Shown: positions 25,917 to 35,105, counted from the stretch's first letter. The stretch is 64,000 nt of DNA from Gillisella vitis (GCF_001541345.2 NZ_LMVL02000003.1:930001-994000); one strand, 5' to 3'. The notes: generated by a model not told the origin, from the letters alone. Numbers and translations are program-made.

Positions 25917-28900
25917 AGGGCATTCTCCAATTGGATCGTCTGTAAAATCTGGGCATCAGAAATCTGGGACAGATGATATCTCGCCGAATTGCTGCGCGGC
26001 GTCCAGAGGCCACGCTCGATGGCTTCCAACAGCCGCTGCGACATGTCCTTCAGCGCTGCCGGGTTTTTATCCGCCATGAAGGCCCGCACCCGGTCATCGC
26101 CAATAAAAGCCCGGTAGACGGCTTCGAAATGCGGCTGGCGCACGGCACCGGTGGTGGCGGCAAAGGCAAACAGATAATCCACCGTCGCGGCGATTTCGAA
26201 CGCGCCCTTATAGCCATGCCGCATCACGCCTTCGATCCATTTCGGATTGACGACGCGGGCGCGCACCACCCGGCCAATCTCTTCCTCCAGCGTGCGGATG
26301 ACAGGCTTTTCCGGTCGGGAATGGTCGTTGTGGTAGACGGTTGGCCTGCGTCCCGAAAGCTGCTCGACCGCTGCCGTCATGCCGCCCTCGAACTGATAGT
26401 AATCGTCGCTATCCAGCAGATCATGTTCGCGATTGTCCTGGTTTTGCACCACGGCCTGCACGCCCTGCAAGCGCTCTTCGAACAGGCCGCGCTCGGCCTT
26501 GCCTTCTTCGCCCGCGCCGTAAGCGTAAGCGCCCCAGACCAGATAGGCCTCGGCCAGATCGGCCCGGCGCTCCCAGCCCTTTTCATCGATCAAGGCTTGC
26601 AGGCCCGCTCCGTAAGCGCCGGGTTTCGACCCGAATACCCGGTAACCCGCCCGGCGGCTGGCGGTCTTTTCGTCCAGCCCCTGTTGCTGGAACAAGACTG
26701 TTTCGGCCCTGATACGCGCCGCAATCGGATTATCCGCCGCATCCTCATCCAGGGCGCCAACCGCCCGCACCGCCTTGTCGAACAAGGCGATCTGCTCAGG
26801 AAAAGCATCGCGGAAAAACCCTGAGATCCGCAGCGTCACATCGACACGCGGGCGACCCAGTATCGCCTGGGGAATGATTTCATAGCCCGTCACCCGGCGC
26901 GAGGCGTTGTCCCAAAGCGGCTTGACGCCGATCAGCGCCAGCGCCTGGGCAATATCATCGCCGCCCGTGCGCATATTGCTGGTCCCCCAGGCGGTAATGC
27001 CAAACGATACCGGCCATTCGCCATGGTCCTGCACATAGCGGGCAACCAGCAGTTCGGCGGATTTCTGGCCGAGTTGGTAAGCGGCGGGTGTCGGCACAGC
27101 GCGGCTATCGACGGAGTAGAAATTACGGCCGGTCGGCAACACATCCGGCCGACCGCGTGTCGGCGCACCGGACGGGCCGGGAGCGACGAAGCGGCCAGAC
27201 AGTCCTTTGAGCAGCCCGGCAATTTCCGCTGGGCCGGATTTAACCACGCTCGGCTTCAGCCGGGCTTCAACCTCATCGAGAACAGCGCGGGTGTTTTGCC
27301 AGTCTTCGGGGCAGGCAAGCCTGCCCGACACCATGTCTGACGCCAGCAGTTCGATCCGCTCGACCGTATCGCCCTTGGTGCGCCAGGGGGCTAGTGTGAC
27401 GTTTCTCAGAAGGTCGGGTTGCGGCCCGTCCCAGATATCGGAGAACACACAGTCCAGAGGATCAAAATCGGCCCACCCGGACAGCGCATCCGCAGCAATC
27501 GCGCGGTGCAGACTGGCATCGCGGCCTTTGCCTTGTGCACGCGGCACCCGCGCCAAGGCCACAACCAGATCGGTCAGCAACCGGCCTTCCGGTGCCTGCC
27601 CGAAAATATGCAGGCCGTCGCGGATCTGCATTTCCTTGAGGTCGCAGAGATAGGCGTCAAGCTTGGTCAGCTTGACCTCTTCCGCCTCGCCCCCGGCAAT
27701 GCCCGCGTCCTCATCCAGACCGATATCGGCGACCAGATCGAGGATCTGGGTTTTCAACAGGGTAACCCGGCGCGGATCACCGCCCATCGCCTGGTAATAT
27801 TCATCGACCAGCGCTTCCAGATCCTTCAGCGGACCGTAGCTTTCCGCCCTGGTCAGCGGCGGGGTCAGGTGATCGATAATCACGGCGCTGGCCCGGCGCT
27901 TGGCCTGCGTGCCTTCGCCGGGATCGTTGACGATAAAGGGATAGAGATGCGGCACCGGACCCAGCACCGCTTCGGGATAACAGCTCTCACTCAGCGCCAG
28001 CGCCTTGCCCGGCAGCCATTCCAGATTGCCATGCTTGCCCATATGGATGATGGCGTGAACGCCAAATGTCTGGCGCAGAAAAGCATAGAACGCAAAATAG
28101 CCGTGCGGCGGCACCAGATCCGGCGAATGATAGCTGTCCTTCGGATCGATATTATAGCCCCGCGCTGGCTGGATACCGACCATCACCTTGCCGAACCGCA
28201 GCAGCGGCAGCGCAAAACTGTCTCCAGCAAAAAACGGATCGGCCTGCGGCTCTCCCCATCTGTCACTGATCTCCTGCCTGATTTTGTCAGGCAGGCTCCC
28301 GAAAAACCGCTGATAATCGGCAAGCGGCAGGGTCTCGCGGATCACCCTACCCTTCACCGCCGCATTGGTGACACCGGCCATCAGCCTCGTCATCAGCGCA
28401 TCAGAGTCGGCGGGCAGCATGCCGGTGTCATAGCCTTCGGCCTTCAGGGCCTTCAACACCTCAAGGCTGGCGGCAGGGGTATCCAGCCCGACGCCATTGC
28501 CCAGGCGTCCATCGCGGTTGGGATAATTGGCCATGATCAGGGCGACCTGCCGTTCAGGCGCAGGTGTATGCCTCAGCCGCGCCCAATTGGCGGCCAGGCT
28601 GGCGACGAACGCCATGCGGCCCGGGTCCGGGGCATGACTGACCAGGGTGGTTTCCACCCGCGCATCGTAGCGGGCAGCGGATTTGAAGGAAACCGCGCGG
28701 GTCAGCACCCGCCCGTCCACCTCCGGCAGCGCAACATTCATGGCGAGATCACGGGCGCTCAGCCCTTGCATCGATGCGTCCCACACAGAGCGTGGCGACG
28801 AGGAAAACAGCGCTTGCAACACGACAGCGCCCTGCTCGTCTAGCACGGTCGAGGGCGCATCGGCACCCGGAACAGAAACGGCAAAACCTGTCGTGTTGAC

Positions 28901-29680
28901 CACCACATCTGGTGCGGCCTGGTTAAAAATCATCCGCAGCGTCTCAACGCAGACGGCATCTTTCAAGCTGGCGACAAAGACCGGCAAGGGCCGCAGGCCT
29001 TTTGCTTGCAACGCCTCAATCATCGCCTCGACCGGCGCGGTCTCTCCGCTTTGGACGAGGGCGCGATAAAAGCAGAGGGCGGCAATCGGCCCTTCGCCTG
29101 CAAGCGCCTGCCATGCCTGGACATCGATCGCCCCTCGCCCCGGCCACCACAGCCCGGCCTTCAGCAGCGGCAAAGCCTCTTGCGGTTTGGGTGCATTGGT
29201 CAGCAGCGCCTGCGCATAGGACAGGAAATGGCTGGCATTGCTATCGCCGCCCTCAATCAGATAGGCCCAAAGCGCCGACAGATCCGAGGCATCCAGATTC
29301 GAAAAGGCTTCCAGCCCGGCATCCGGCTTGTCGTCGCCGGGCAGGACGGCAATTTTGATCGCATGGCGGCGGGCGCAGGCGTGGAGCGCTTCCAGCGCAT
29401 AATGAAAATAGCTGGCCCCACCCAGCGCCCTGACAACGATCAGTTTTGCATGGCGGGCGGTGCGCTCGATATAGGTATCGACCGACATCGGATGTTTCAG
29501 CGCCATCAGGCTGGCCAGCCGCCATGTCGCGGTCTCGGATTGCCGCGCCAGCGCCGCCGCGATGGCGGACAGTTCGGTATCGGCGGCGGATAGAAACAGG
29601 ATATCCCCCGGCGTCTGGCCAAGGTCTATCGCGTCATCCCCATCGCTGATCGAGCCTTGCTGAGCAAGCAGAAGATGCAT
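25913..29680 (-). CDS. cobN: Cobaltochelatase large subunit CobN
   Basis: 1255 residues, normal for CobN. With CobS and CobT (not in this window) it inserts cobalt late, into hydrogenobyrinic acid a,c-diamide, in the oxygen-dependent pathway. CobN/BchH family blocks are visible: MHLLLAQQGSISDGDDAI at the start, HMGKHGNLEWLPGKALALS, FGITAWGTSNMRTGGDDIAQ, RPRVDVTLRISGFFRDAFPEQ and GAYGAGLQALIDEKGWE. It starts 3 bases after the cobW stop. CobN coexists with the early chelatase CbiX in this locus. Confidence 0.96.
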   Translation of the reverse strand: MHLLLAQQGSISDGDDAIDLGQTPGDILFLSAADTELSAIAAALARQSETATWRLASLMALKHPMSVDTYIERTARHAKLIVVRALGGASYFHYALEALHACARRHAIKIAVLPGDDKPDAGLEAFSNLDASDLSALWAYLIEGGDSNASHFLSYAQALLTNAPKPQEALPLLKAGLWWPGRGAIDVQAWQALAGEGPIAALCFYRALVQSGETAPVEAMIEALQAKGLRPLPVFVASLKDAVCVETLRMIFNQAAPDVVVNTTGFAVSVPGADAPSTVLDEQGAVVLQALFSSSPRSVWDASMQGLSARDLAMNVALPEVDGRVLTRAVSFKSAARYDARVETTLVSHAPDPGRMAFVASLAANWARLRHTPAPERQVALIMANYPNRDGRLGNGVGLDTPAASLEVLKALKAEGYDTGMLPADSDALMTRLMAGVTNAAVKGRVIRETLPLADYQRFFGSLPDKIRQEISDRWGEPQADPFFAGDSFALPLLRFGKVMVGIQPARGYNIDPKDSYHSPDLVPPHGYFAFYAFLRQTFGVHAIIHMGKHGNLEWLPGKALALSESCYPEAVLGPVPHLYPFIVNDPGEGTQAKRRASAVIIDHLTPPLTRAESYGPLKDLEALVDEYYQAMGGDPRRVTLLKTQILDLVADIGLDEDAGIAGGEAEEVKLTKLDAYLCDLKEMQIRDGLHIFGQAPEGRLLTDLVVALARVPRAQGKGRDASLHRAIAADALSGWADFDPLDCVFSDIWDGPQPDLLRNVTLAPWRTKGDTVERIELLASDMVSGRLACPEDWQNTRAVLDEVEARLKPSVVKSGPAEIAGLLKGLSGRFVAPGPSGAPTRGRPDVLPTGRNFYSVDSRAVPTPAAYQLGQKSAELLVARYVQDHGEWPVSFGITAWGTSNMRTGGDDIAQALALIGVKPLWDNASRRVTGYEIIPQAILGRPRVDVTLRISGFFRDAFPEQIALFDKAVRAVGALDEDAADNPIAARIRAETVLFQQQGLDEKTASRRAGYRVFGSKPGAYGAGLQALIDEKGWERRADLAEAYLVWGAYAYGAGEEGKAERGLFEERLQGVQAVVQNQDNREHDLLDSDDYYQFEGGMTAAVEQLSGRRPTVYHNDHSRPEKPVIRTLEEEIGRVVRARVVNPKWIEGVMRHGYKGAFEIAATVDYLFAFAATTGAVRQPHFEAVYRAFIGDDRVRAFMADKNPAALKDMSQRLLEAIERGLWTPRSNSARYHLSQISDAQILQTIQLENAL

Positions 29681-29683
29681 GGC

Positions 29684-30757
29684 TTACGCTGCCGCCCGGA
29701 TGGCATCGGCAATCGCCGATTGGTCGAGATCATGCAGGCCGATTACCACCAGCCGCGTCGCCCGCTGCTCGCCCGACGCCCAGGGTCGGTCATAATATTG
29801 ATCAATGCGGCTGCCGACTGCCTGCACCACCAGCCGCATCGGCTTGCCGGGCACATCAACAAAACCTTTCAGCCGCAGCACGTCATGCGCTTCGATCACG
29901 GTCTTCAAGCCATCGACAAAACGGTCCGGCTCGCGCACCTGCGGCAGATCGACGACAAAACTGTCGAATTCATCGTGATCGTGGTGATGGTCATGCGCCT
30001 CGCCGCTCGCATGCAGCGCCTCATGCTCCAACTCGTGATGGGACTTGCGATTGTCGATATCGGCCTCCGAACCCGCACCAATGCCAAGCAGCACCATAAC
30101 CGGCACATCGCCATTCTTCGCCTCGATCAGGGTCGGTTTGCGGCTCATCCGGGCCGTCACATCGGCTCGCACTTTGGCAAGTCCATCGGCATCGAGCAGA
30201 TCAGTCTTGTTGAGCACGATCAGGTCAGCGCAGGTTAGCTGATCCTCGAACAGTTCCTCAATCGGGCTTTCGTGGTCGAGACTGTCATCGGCGGCGCGCT
30301 GGGCATCGATCCGGTCGTGGTCGTCAGCAAACCGGCCAGCGGCGACAGCGGCGCTATCGACTACGGTCACCACGCCGTCCACGGTGACCCGGGTGCGGAT
30401 ATCTGGCCAGTTGAAGGCGGCCACCAGCGGCTGGGGCAAAGCAAGGCCGGAGGTTTCGATCACAATATGGTCGGGCAAGACATCCCGTGCCAGAAGCTTT
30501 TGCATGGTCGGCACGAAATCATCGGCAACAGTGCAGCAGATGCAACCATTGGTCAGTTCGATAATGTCGTCCTCAGTGCAGGTCTCGGCGCCGCAGCCTT
30601 TCAGCACTTCGCCATCGACACCCAGATCGCCGAACTCGTTGATAACAAGCGCGATTTTCTTGCCGCCCGCATTCATCAGCATATTGCGGATGATCGTCGT
30701 CTTGCCCGCACCGAGAAAGCCGGTGATAACAGTGACGGGAATTTTCTTTTGCAACAT
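29684..30757 (-). CDS. cobW: CobW, GTPase of the COG0523 metallochaperone family
   Basis: 357 residues. G1 loop ITGFLGAGKTT (residues 11-21), metal-binding GCICCTV with C72, C74 and C75, and NKTD at 183-186. Residues 239-262 form a His/Asp/Glu-rich loop (SHHELEHEALHASGEAHDHH), a likely extra Co/Zn ligand cluster. CobW is thought to deliver cobalt for cobalamin synthesis. Placement between cobP and cobN supports the cobalt role over zinc. AAAGG precedes the ATG. Confidence 0.95.
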   Translation of the reverse strand: MLQKKIPVTVITGFLGAGKTTIIRNMLMNAGGKKIALVINEFGDLGVDGEVLKGCGAETCTEDDIIELTNGCICCTVADDFVPTMQKLLARDVLPDHIVIETSGLALPQPLVAAFNWPDIRTRVTVDGVVTVVDSAAVAAGRFADDHDRIDAQRAADDSLDHESPIEELFEDQLTCADLIVLNKTDLLDADGLAKVRADVTARMSRKPTLIEAKNGDVPVMVLLGIGAGSEADIDNRKSHHELEHEALHASGEAHDHHHDHDEFDSFVVDLPQVREPDRFVDGLKTVIEAHDVLRLKGFVDVPGKPMRLVVQAVGSRIDQYYDRPWASGEQRATRLVVIGLHDLDQSAIADAIRAAA

Positions 30758-30760
30758 TGT

Positions 30761-31288
30761 TCAGCCTTTCATTTTCAGGGGCAGGCCAGCCGCGACGAAG
30801 TAAACCTCGTCTGCGCTAGCCGCGATCAATTGATGAAGCCGCCCGGCATGGTCGCGGAAATGGCGCGCCATGCGGTTTTCTGGCACGATGCCAAGGCCGA
30901 CTTCATTGGAAACAAGCACAATGGAGGCGGAAAGCCGGGGCAGCAGAGCCGCAAGGGCCGCGGCCTCAGCAGCCATGTCGCGCCCCTCCTCCATCATCAG
31001 ATTGGTCACCCAGAGCGTCAGGCAATCGACCAGCACCACCCGGCCTGGCGCATCGATCTGCCTAAGCTTGTCCACCAGCGCCAGCGGCTCCTCATGCGTC
31101 ACCCAAAGGCCGCCACGATCCTGCTGATGCTGGTCGATCCGGGCGCGCATTTCCTCGTCCCAGGCTCGCCCGGTCGCCAGATAATGGCGCTCCAGGCCGG
31201 TCTCTGCACAAAGCTGTTCGGCAAAATGCGACTTGCCGGACCGCGCGCCTCCGAGAACGAAGACACGTTTCGAAACTGTCTCGGCCAT
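30761..31288 (-). CDS. cobP: Adenosylcobinamide kinase / adenosylcobinamide-phosphate guanylyltransferase
   Basis: 175 residues from ATG at 31288. It phosphorylates and guanylylates adenosylcobinamide for nucleotide loop assembly. The P-loop is [37 protein letters not shown] carries the active-site His region; [16 protein letters not shown] and [17 protein letters not shown] complete the family pattern. It starts 4 bases after the stop of the small upstream gene orf97, indicating co-transcription. Confidence 0.95.
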   Translation of the reverse strand: MAETVSKRVFVLGGARSGKSHFAEQLCAETGLERHYLATGRAWDEEMRARIDQHQQDRGGLWVTHEEPLALVDKLRQIDAPGRVVLVDCLTLWVTNLMMEEGRDMAAEAAALAALLPRLSASIVLVSNEVGLGIVPENRMARHFRDHAGRLHQLIAASADEVYFVAAGLPLKMKG

Positions 31289-31292
31289 GGCG

Positions 31293-31586
31293 TCAGTTTC
31301 CACCGGCAGGCGGGGTGTAGAGCCCACTGGAACGTGGCACAAAGCCCGGCCATGCGGATGGGGCCGCATCGGCAGCGGATGGCGCGGAAGACCGCACATC
31401 CGGCCTTGGCTGCGATATCGCACCGCCAAAAGTGGAATTGGAACCGGATGGCGCGTGGAATTGCTGTTCAGCAGGTCGCTCAGAAGGCGCATGACGGGAA
31501 AACGGCAGCAGCGCAAAAACCAGCGCCGCCAGCACAAGCAGCGCTAAGGCCGCACCTATGCTGCGTGATGACACGAGCGTCATCAT
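31293..31586 (-). CDS. Small membrane-anchored protein of unknown function, first gene after the cobalamin riboswitch
   Basis: 97 residues from ATG at 31586, with a strong GGGAGG ribosome binding site six bases upstream. One N-terminal hydrophobic helix ([18 protein letters not shown], about residues 9-26) preceded by few charges, then a Pro/Ser/Ala-rich, low-complexity tail ([17 protein letters not shown]) without cysteines. It is probably anchored in the inner membrane with the tail in the periplasm. It lies between the riboswitch (31741) and cobP, four bases from cobP, so it is expressed under cobalamin control. I do not recognise the family. Confidence 0.7.
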   Translation of the reverse strand: MMTLVSSRSIGAALALLVLAALVFALLPFSRHAPSERPAEQQFHAPSGSNSTFGGAISQPRPDVRSSAPSAADAAPSAWPGFVPRSSGLYTPPAGGN

Positions 31587-31740
31587 GACCTGCCTCCCTT
31601 GGGCGCAGGCGGCATAATACAAAACGGCCAAATGACCGTGAAGCGGAGCCTGAAAGGCCCGCGATCAATCTGTTGCGCCACGACAACCTCCGTGCTGGCG
31701 TCGGGGATCTCTCCCCCAATTGGGCGTAAAGCCCGTCACG

Positions 31741-32096
31741 GACGGCAGGTCTCCTGGCTCACAGCGTCAAACCGGTACCATCACGGCACTCGTTCGCAGA
31801 TTTTCCTCACCTTCCCGGAGTCCACGGCAAAAGCGAAAAGGCGGACGATTCGTAGATAAAGAGGCGTCCAACCTCGGCAGATCGCTTCGCCACTCCAGTG
31901 GCTTTTCCGGCCTATCCGCTCACCGCACCGGCCACACCACGCGGCCCGCCATGCAGGGATTTTCAAAACCGGATGGAAAACCCTCGCTGTTCTACAGTCG
32001 CGGGGTCGGCTGCGTTTGGCATGCCCTGTCTGGGTCCACGCCTTCGCATTCCCTTTTGCTTTCCAGCCTCAATCTCTTCAGGCCGAAAACCATCCA
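31741..32096 (-). promoter_or_regulatory. Cobalamin (B12) riboswitch controlling orf97-cobP-cobW-cobN-cobO
   Basis: Minus strand, in 5'-3' order: GGTTTTCGGCCTGAAG (near 32090), CAGCCGACCCCGCGACTGTA (core, near 32000), AAAAGCCACTGG, CGGGAAGGTGAGG, and the B12 box AGCCAGGAGACCTGCC (31744-31759). All main conserved blocks of the class are present. It is longer than a minimal element because the region between GCCACTG and GGGAAGG is extended. With adenosylcobalamin bound, such RNAs lower expression of the downstream genes; the first start codon is 155 bases beyond the B12 box. Confidence 0.95.
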
Positions 32097-32102
32097 ACTC
32101 TA

Positions 32103-32130
32103 GGGTTAGCAGAATGAGGTTTGAAGTCAA
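32103..32130 (-). promoter_or_regulatory. Predicted promoter of the riboswitch operon
   Basis: Minus strand: -35 TTGACT (32125-32130), 16-base spacer, -10-like TAACCC (32103-32108). Predicted start near 32096, which coincides with the 5' end of the riboswitch. The -10 is poor, the -35 good. Confidence 0.5.
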
Positions 32131-32173
32131 TCTGCAAGCCATGAACCAGCACCCTCTCTTGTCTTGGTACTCG

Positions 32174-32647
32174 CTATAGTTTTGGCGCGGTCAGCGAAAA
32201 CAGCGAGCGTATCCGGGCTGAAATTTCTTCCGCCAGACTTTCAGGGCCGAGCGTCAGATCATTGGTAATGGTCAGCACCTTGAACGTGCCCTGGGCGACC
32301 ACATCGCCGGTTTCAACTGAGGCAGCACTGACCTTGACCTCGGCTTCGTTGTGCCGCTTGTCCAGACCAAGCCCACTTGCCATCGTCTCAACTCTGACCG
32401 TCAGAATCACTCGCGGCAGAACCTCGCTGCGCACCGTGGCAGCAATGGCTGCTGACAGACGCCGCTCCACACCCTGAACCAGGGCCAGCGGCACTTTCGG
32501 ACCCGCCAGCACGGTGACCGCGCGAATATCATAGTAAAACTTCTTCTGATCTGATTGAAACAGTCCTGCCATGCACCCGGCAAGCGCCATGCAGATCGAT
32601 AGAAAGGCAAAAACGCGCAAATACCGCAGCAAGGTCAAACTCCGCAC
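32174..32647 (-). CDS. Hypothetical lipoprotein
   Basis: 157 residues with a lipoprotein signal peptide (hydrophobic stretch FAFLSICMALAGC, lipobox LAGC, Cys25). The mature part (FYYDIRAVTVLAGPKVPLAL, then an LTVRVETMA strand) has an alternating pattern suggesting a small beta-rich periplasmic domain. It is not recognised. It lies upstream of the cobalamin riboswitch on the same strand but the riboswitch has its own promoter, so the two are likely independent. Confidence 0.75.
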   Translation of the reverse strand: MRSLTLLRYLRVFAFLSICMALAGCMAGLFQSDQKKFYYDIRAVTVLAGPKVPLALVQGVERRLSAAIAATVRSEVLPRVILTVRVETMASGLGLDKRHNEAEVKVSAASVETGDVVAQGTFKVLTITNDLTLGPESLAEEISARIRSLFSLTAPKL

Positions 32648-33088
32648 AAAGATATGGCACGGACCATCAAAGCCAGAGCTTGCCGCAAGCTTACGCTATA
32701 AGTCCGCAACGGAGATAGACCTGATGAAGGCGTTTCGACGAATTAAACCGCCTTTTGCTGACCACAAAGCAGGGAATTTTGCGCAAAAGAAAATATGGGC
32801 TGGATTTTTCTTAAACAAACCCATTATGGGACCGTTTTGTGCCTGACGGTCGGCAATTTCACACCCTCTCACCAGTGAGAATTTCGCCCGGAAAGGGCCT
32901 GTTTTGAGCGCCCCAAAATCATGCTCAAATCCTAGCCGAAGCACAATTAATAGCCATGAATCTGCACAAACGCATAGCAGTCGCCCATTTATTGCACTGT
33001 CGCTCATGCCTTCCCCGATGTATAAGCATGCCAACAGCTGAGGCGGGAGAGACCGCCGGATCAGCAAACAAGATCTCGAGGAAATGTC
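32648..33088. other. Intergenic region between lipoprotein and DUF1127 genes
   Basis: 440 bases between divergent genes. Visible: a 6-bp dyad AGCTTG/CAAGCT near the lipoprotein start, a 6-bp palindrome TCTCAC-CA-GTGAGA near 32868-32882, and a TATAAG -10-like box at 33021-33026 ahead of the DUF1127 gene. No gene is seen. Confidence 0.45.
33037..33065 (+). promoter_or_regulatory. Hairpin in the 5' leader of the DUF1127 gene
   Basis: GCTGA-GGCGG-GAGAGA-CCGCC-GGA-TCAGC: a 10-bp stem broken by a 3-base bulge with a 6-base purine loop, ending 23 bases before the ATG. It may affect mRNA stability or translation of the small protein. Confidence 0.4.
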
Positions 33089-33232
33089 ATGAACCCGATC
33101 CGCATTGCAAAAAACTGGATTAGCTATCGCCGCACTCTGTCCGAGCTGGGCGGCCTGTCCAACCAGACCCTGTCCGACATCGGCATCACCCGTTACGACA
33201 TCCGTCACATTGCCAACCGCTCGTTCCGTTAA
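33089..33232 (+). CDS. Small DUF1127 protein
   Basis: 47 residues: MNPIRIAKNWISYRRTLSEL followed by the core GLSNQTLSDIGITRYDI and a basic C-terminus. This is the DUF1127 arrangement (Arg-rich helix, then LxDIGITRxDI). In rhizobia such small proteins have been linked to RNA turnover, phosphate and carbon metabolism, but the role of this one is unknown. GAGGAAATGTC precedes the ATG. It is monocistronic, with its own leader hairpin and a terminator 37 bases after the stop. Confidence 0.9.
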   Translation: MNPIRIAKNWISYRRTLSELGGLSNQTLSDIGITRYDIRHIANRSFR

Positions 33233-33268
33233 TCGGTCCCGGTTTTAAAATTTGAATTGACTGTTCGA

Positions 33269-33296
33269 ACGGCGCTTTTGGCGCCGTTTTCTATTT
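33269..33296 (+). terminator. Intrinsic terminator of the DUF1127 gene
   Basis: 7-bp stem ACGGCGC (33269-33275) and GCGCCGT (33281-33287) with loop TTTTG, followed by TTTCTATTT. Confidence 0.9.
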
Positions 33297-33311
33297 CTGG
33301 CCACTCTACGC

Positions 33312-33544
33312 GACGTAAACGTTTTGGTATGCCGTTTACCCCCCTCTGTCCTGCCGGACATCTCCCCCTCAAGGAGGGAGATCGACCCGGATTAAACCTC
33401 TCGCGTCACATCATCGCTCTTAACTATCGATAATTAAGACCTATCGGTAAACGTAGGAGGCTACGCCTATCTGATCTCCCCCCTTGAGGGGGAGATGCCT
33501 GGCAAGGCAGAGGGGGGCAAGCCGCAGAGCAAAACATTTACGTC
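33312..33544. repeat. Inverted-repeat element (MITE- or RIME-like)
   Basis: About 233 bp with ~73-bp imperfect inverted arms. The left arm runs from GACGTAAACGTTTTG (33312) through CCCCCCTCTG, CATCTCCCCCTCAAGG to GGAGATC (33383). The right arm is its complement, from GATCTCCCCCCTTGAGG (33473) to CATTTACGTC (33544). Identity of the arms is roughly 80 percent. The ~90-bp centre has no gene. It lies just after the DUF1127 terminator and ~100 bases before trmFO. No transposase is present, so any mobilisation would need one in trans. Confidence 0.75.
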
Positions 33545-33647
33545 ATGTACGATGATTACTAACTCTCCAAACCAAGCTTGTATCTCCAAAGTGCAATTTG
33601 ATCGGTTCAAGATTGGAAGCGGCGGCAAGGCGTGATAAGCAGCCGCC

Positions 33648-35105
33648 ATGACAGACAACAACACCTATACCCCTATTCACATCATTGGCGGCGGGCTGGC
33701 TGGCTCCGAAGCCGCCTGGCAGATCGCCGAGGCAGGCGTGCCGGTCATTCTTCATGAGATGCGCGGCCTTCGCGGCACCGACGCCCATAAGACCGACAGC
33801 CTGGCCGAGCTTGTCTGCTCCAATTCCTTCCGCTCCGACGATGCCACCGCCAATGCAGTCGGGGTTATCCATGCGGAAATGCGGCTCGCAGGCTCATTGA
33901 TCATGGCTTGCGCCGACCGCCATCAGGTACCGGCAGGTGGCGCGCTTGCCGTTGACAGGGATGGCTTTGCCGAGGCCGTGACGCAGGCGCTGGAAGCCCA
34001 CCCGCTCGTAACCGTGGTGCGCGAGGAAATCACCGGCCTGCCACCGCGCGATTGGGATCTTAGCATCATCGCCAGCGGCCCGCTGACATCACCTGCACTG
34101 GCCGAGGCCATCCGCGCTGAAACCGGCGAGGATGCGCTGGCCTTTTTCGACGCCATCGCCCCCATCGTCCACCGCGACAGCATCAATATGGATATCTGCT
34201 GGTATCAATCGCGCTATGACAAAGTAGGACCGGGCGGCACGGGCAAGGATTACATCAACTGCCCCCTGGACGAGGCCCAGTATAACGCCTTCGTCGATGC
34301 GCTGATTGCCGGTGATGCGGTCGGCTTCAAGGAATGGGAAGGCACGCCCTATTTCGACGGCTGCCTGCCCATCGAAGTCATGGCGGAACGCGGACGTGAA
34401 ACCCTGCGCCACGGGCCGATGAAGCCGATGGGGCTGACCAATGCCCATAATCCAACCGTGAAAGCCTATGCTGTCGTGCAGCTGCGCCAGGATAATGCGC
34501 TGGGTACGCTGTATAATATGGTCGGCTTCCAGACCAAGCTGCGCTACGGTGCCCAAGCCGAGATTTTCCGGATGATCCCCGGCCTGGAAAACGCCGAATT
34601 CGCCCGGCTCGGTGGCCTGCACCGCAATACCTATATCCATTCACCCGTGCTGCTTGATCCGTCTCTTTCCCTAAAGAGCAGACCGGGTCTGCGTTTTGCC
34701 GGGCAGATCACCGGCTGCGAAGGCTATGTCGAGAGCGCTTCTATCGGCCTTCTGGCCGGTCGCTTTGCTGCTGCCGAGCGCAAGGGCGAAGCCTTTAGCC
34801 CGCCGCCGGTGACAACGGCGCTTGGTGCCCTGCTCAACCATATTACCGGTGGCCATATCGTGTCCAACGACGAACCCGGCAAAAAGTCTTTCCAGCCGAT
34901 GAACATCAACTTCGGACTGTTTCCGGATCTGGAGCCAGGCTCCATCGTCAAGCCCGAAGGCGTGAAACGATTCCGGGGCAAGGACAAGACTGTCATGAAG
35001 CGCCAGTTGATCGCCATCCGCGCTCTGGCCCATTGCCGGGAATGGTTGGGCCTGCCGCCACACATCCCACAGCCGGTTGAGGAAATGGAAGATGCGGGCC
35101 TGTAA
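33648..35105 (+). CDS. trmFO: Methylenetetrahydrofolate-tRNA-(uracil-5-)-methyltransferase TrmFO
   Basis: 485 residues. This FAD/folate enzyme makes ribothymidine at position 54 in tRNA using methylenetetrahydrofolate. The N-terminal FAD site is [18 protein letters not shown], followed by [20 protein letters not shown] with the active-site cysteine region. C-terminal blocks [19 protein letters not shown] and [11 protein letters not shown] are typical. The length is slightly over the usual ~440-470. It is a single gene, without an obvious ribosome binding site before the ATG. Confidence 0.95.
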   Translation: MTDNNTYTPIHIIGGGLAGSEAAWQIAEAGVPVILHEMRGLRGTDAHKTDSLAELVCSNSFRSDDATANAVGVIHAEMRLAGSLIMACADRHQVPAGGALAVDRDGFAEAVTQALEAHPLVTVVREEITGLPPRDWDLSIIASGPLTSPALAEAIRAETGEDALAFFDAIAPIVHRDSINMDICWYQSRYDKVGPGGTGKDYINCPLDEAQYNAFVDALIAGDAVGFKEWEGTPYFDGCLPIEVMAERGRETLRHGPMKPMGLTNAHNPTVKAYAVVQLRQDNALGTLYNMVGFQTKLRYGAQAEIFRMIPGLENAEFARLGGLHRNTYIHSPVLLDPSLSLKSRPGLRFAGQITGCEGYVESASIGLLAGRFAAAERKGEAFSPPPVTTALGALLNHITGGHIVSNDEPGKKSFQPMNINFGLFPDLEPGSIVKPEGVKRFRGKDKTVMKRQLIAIRALAHCREWLGLPPHIPQPVEEMEDAGL

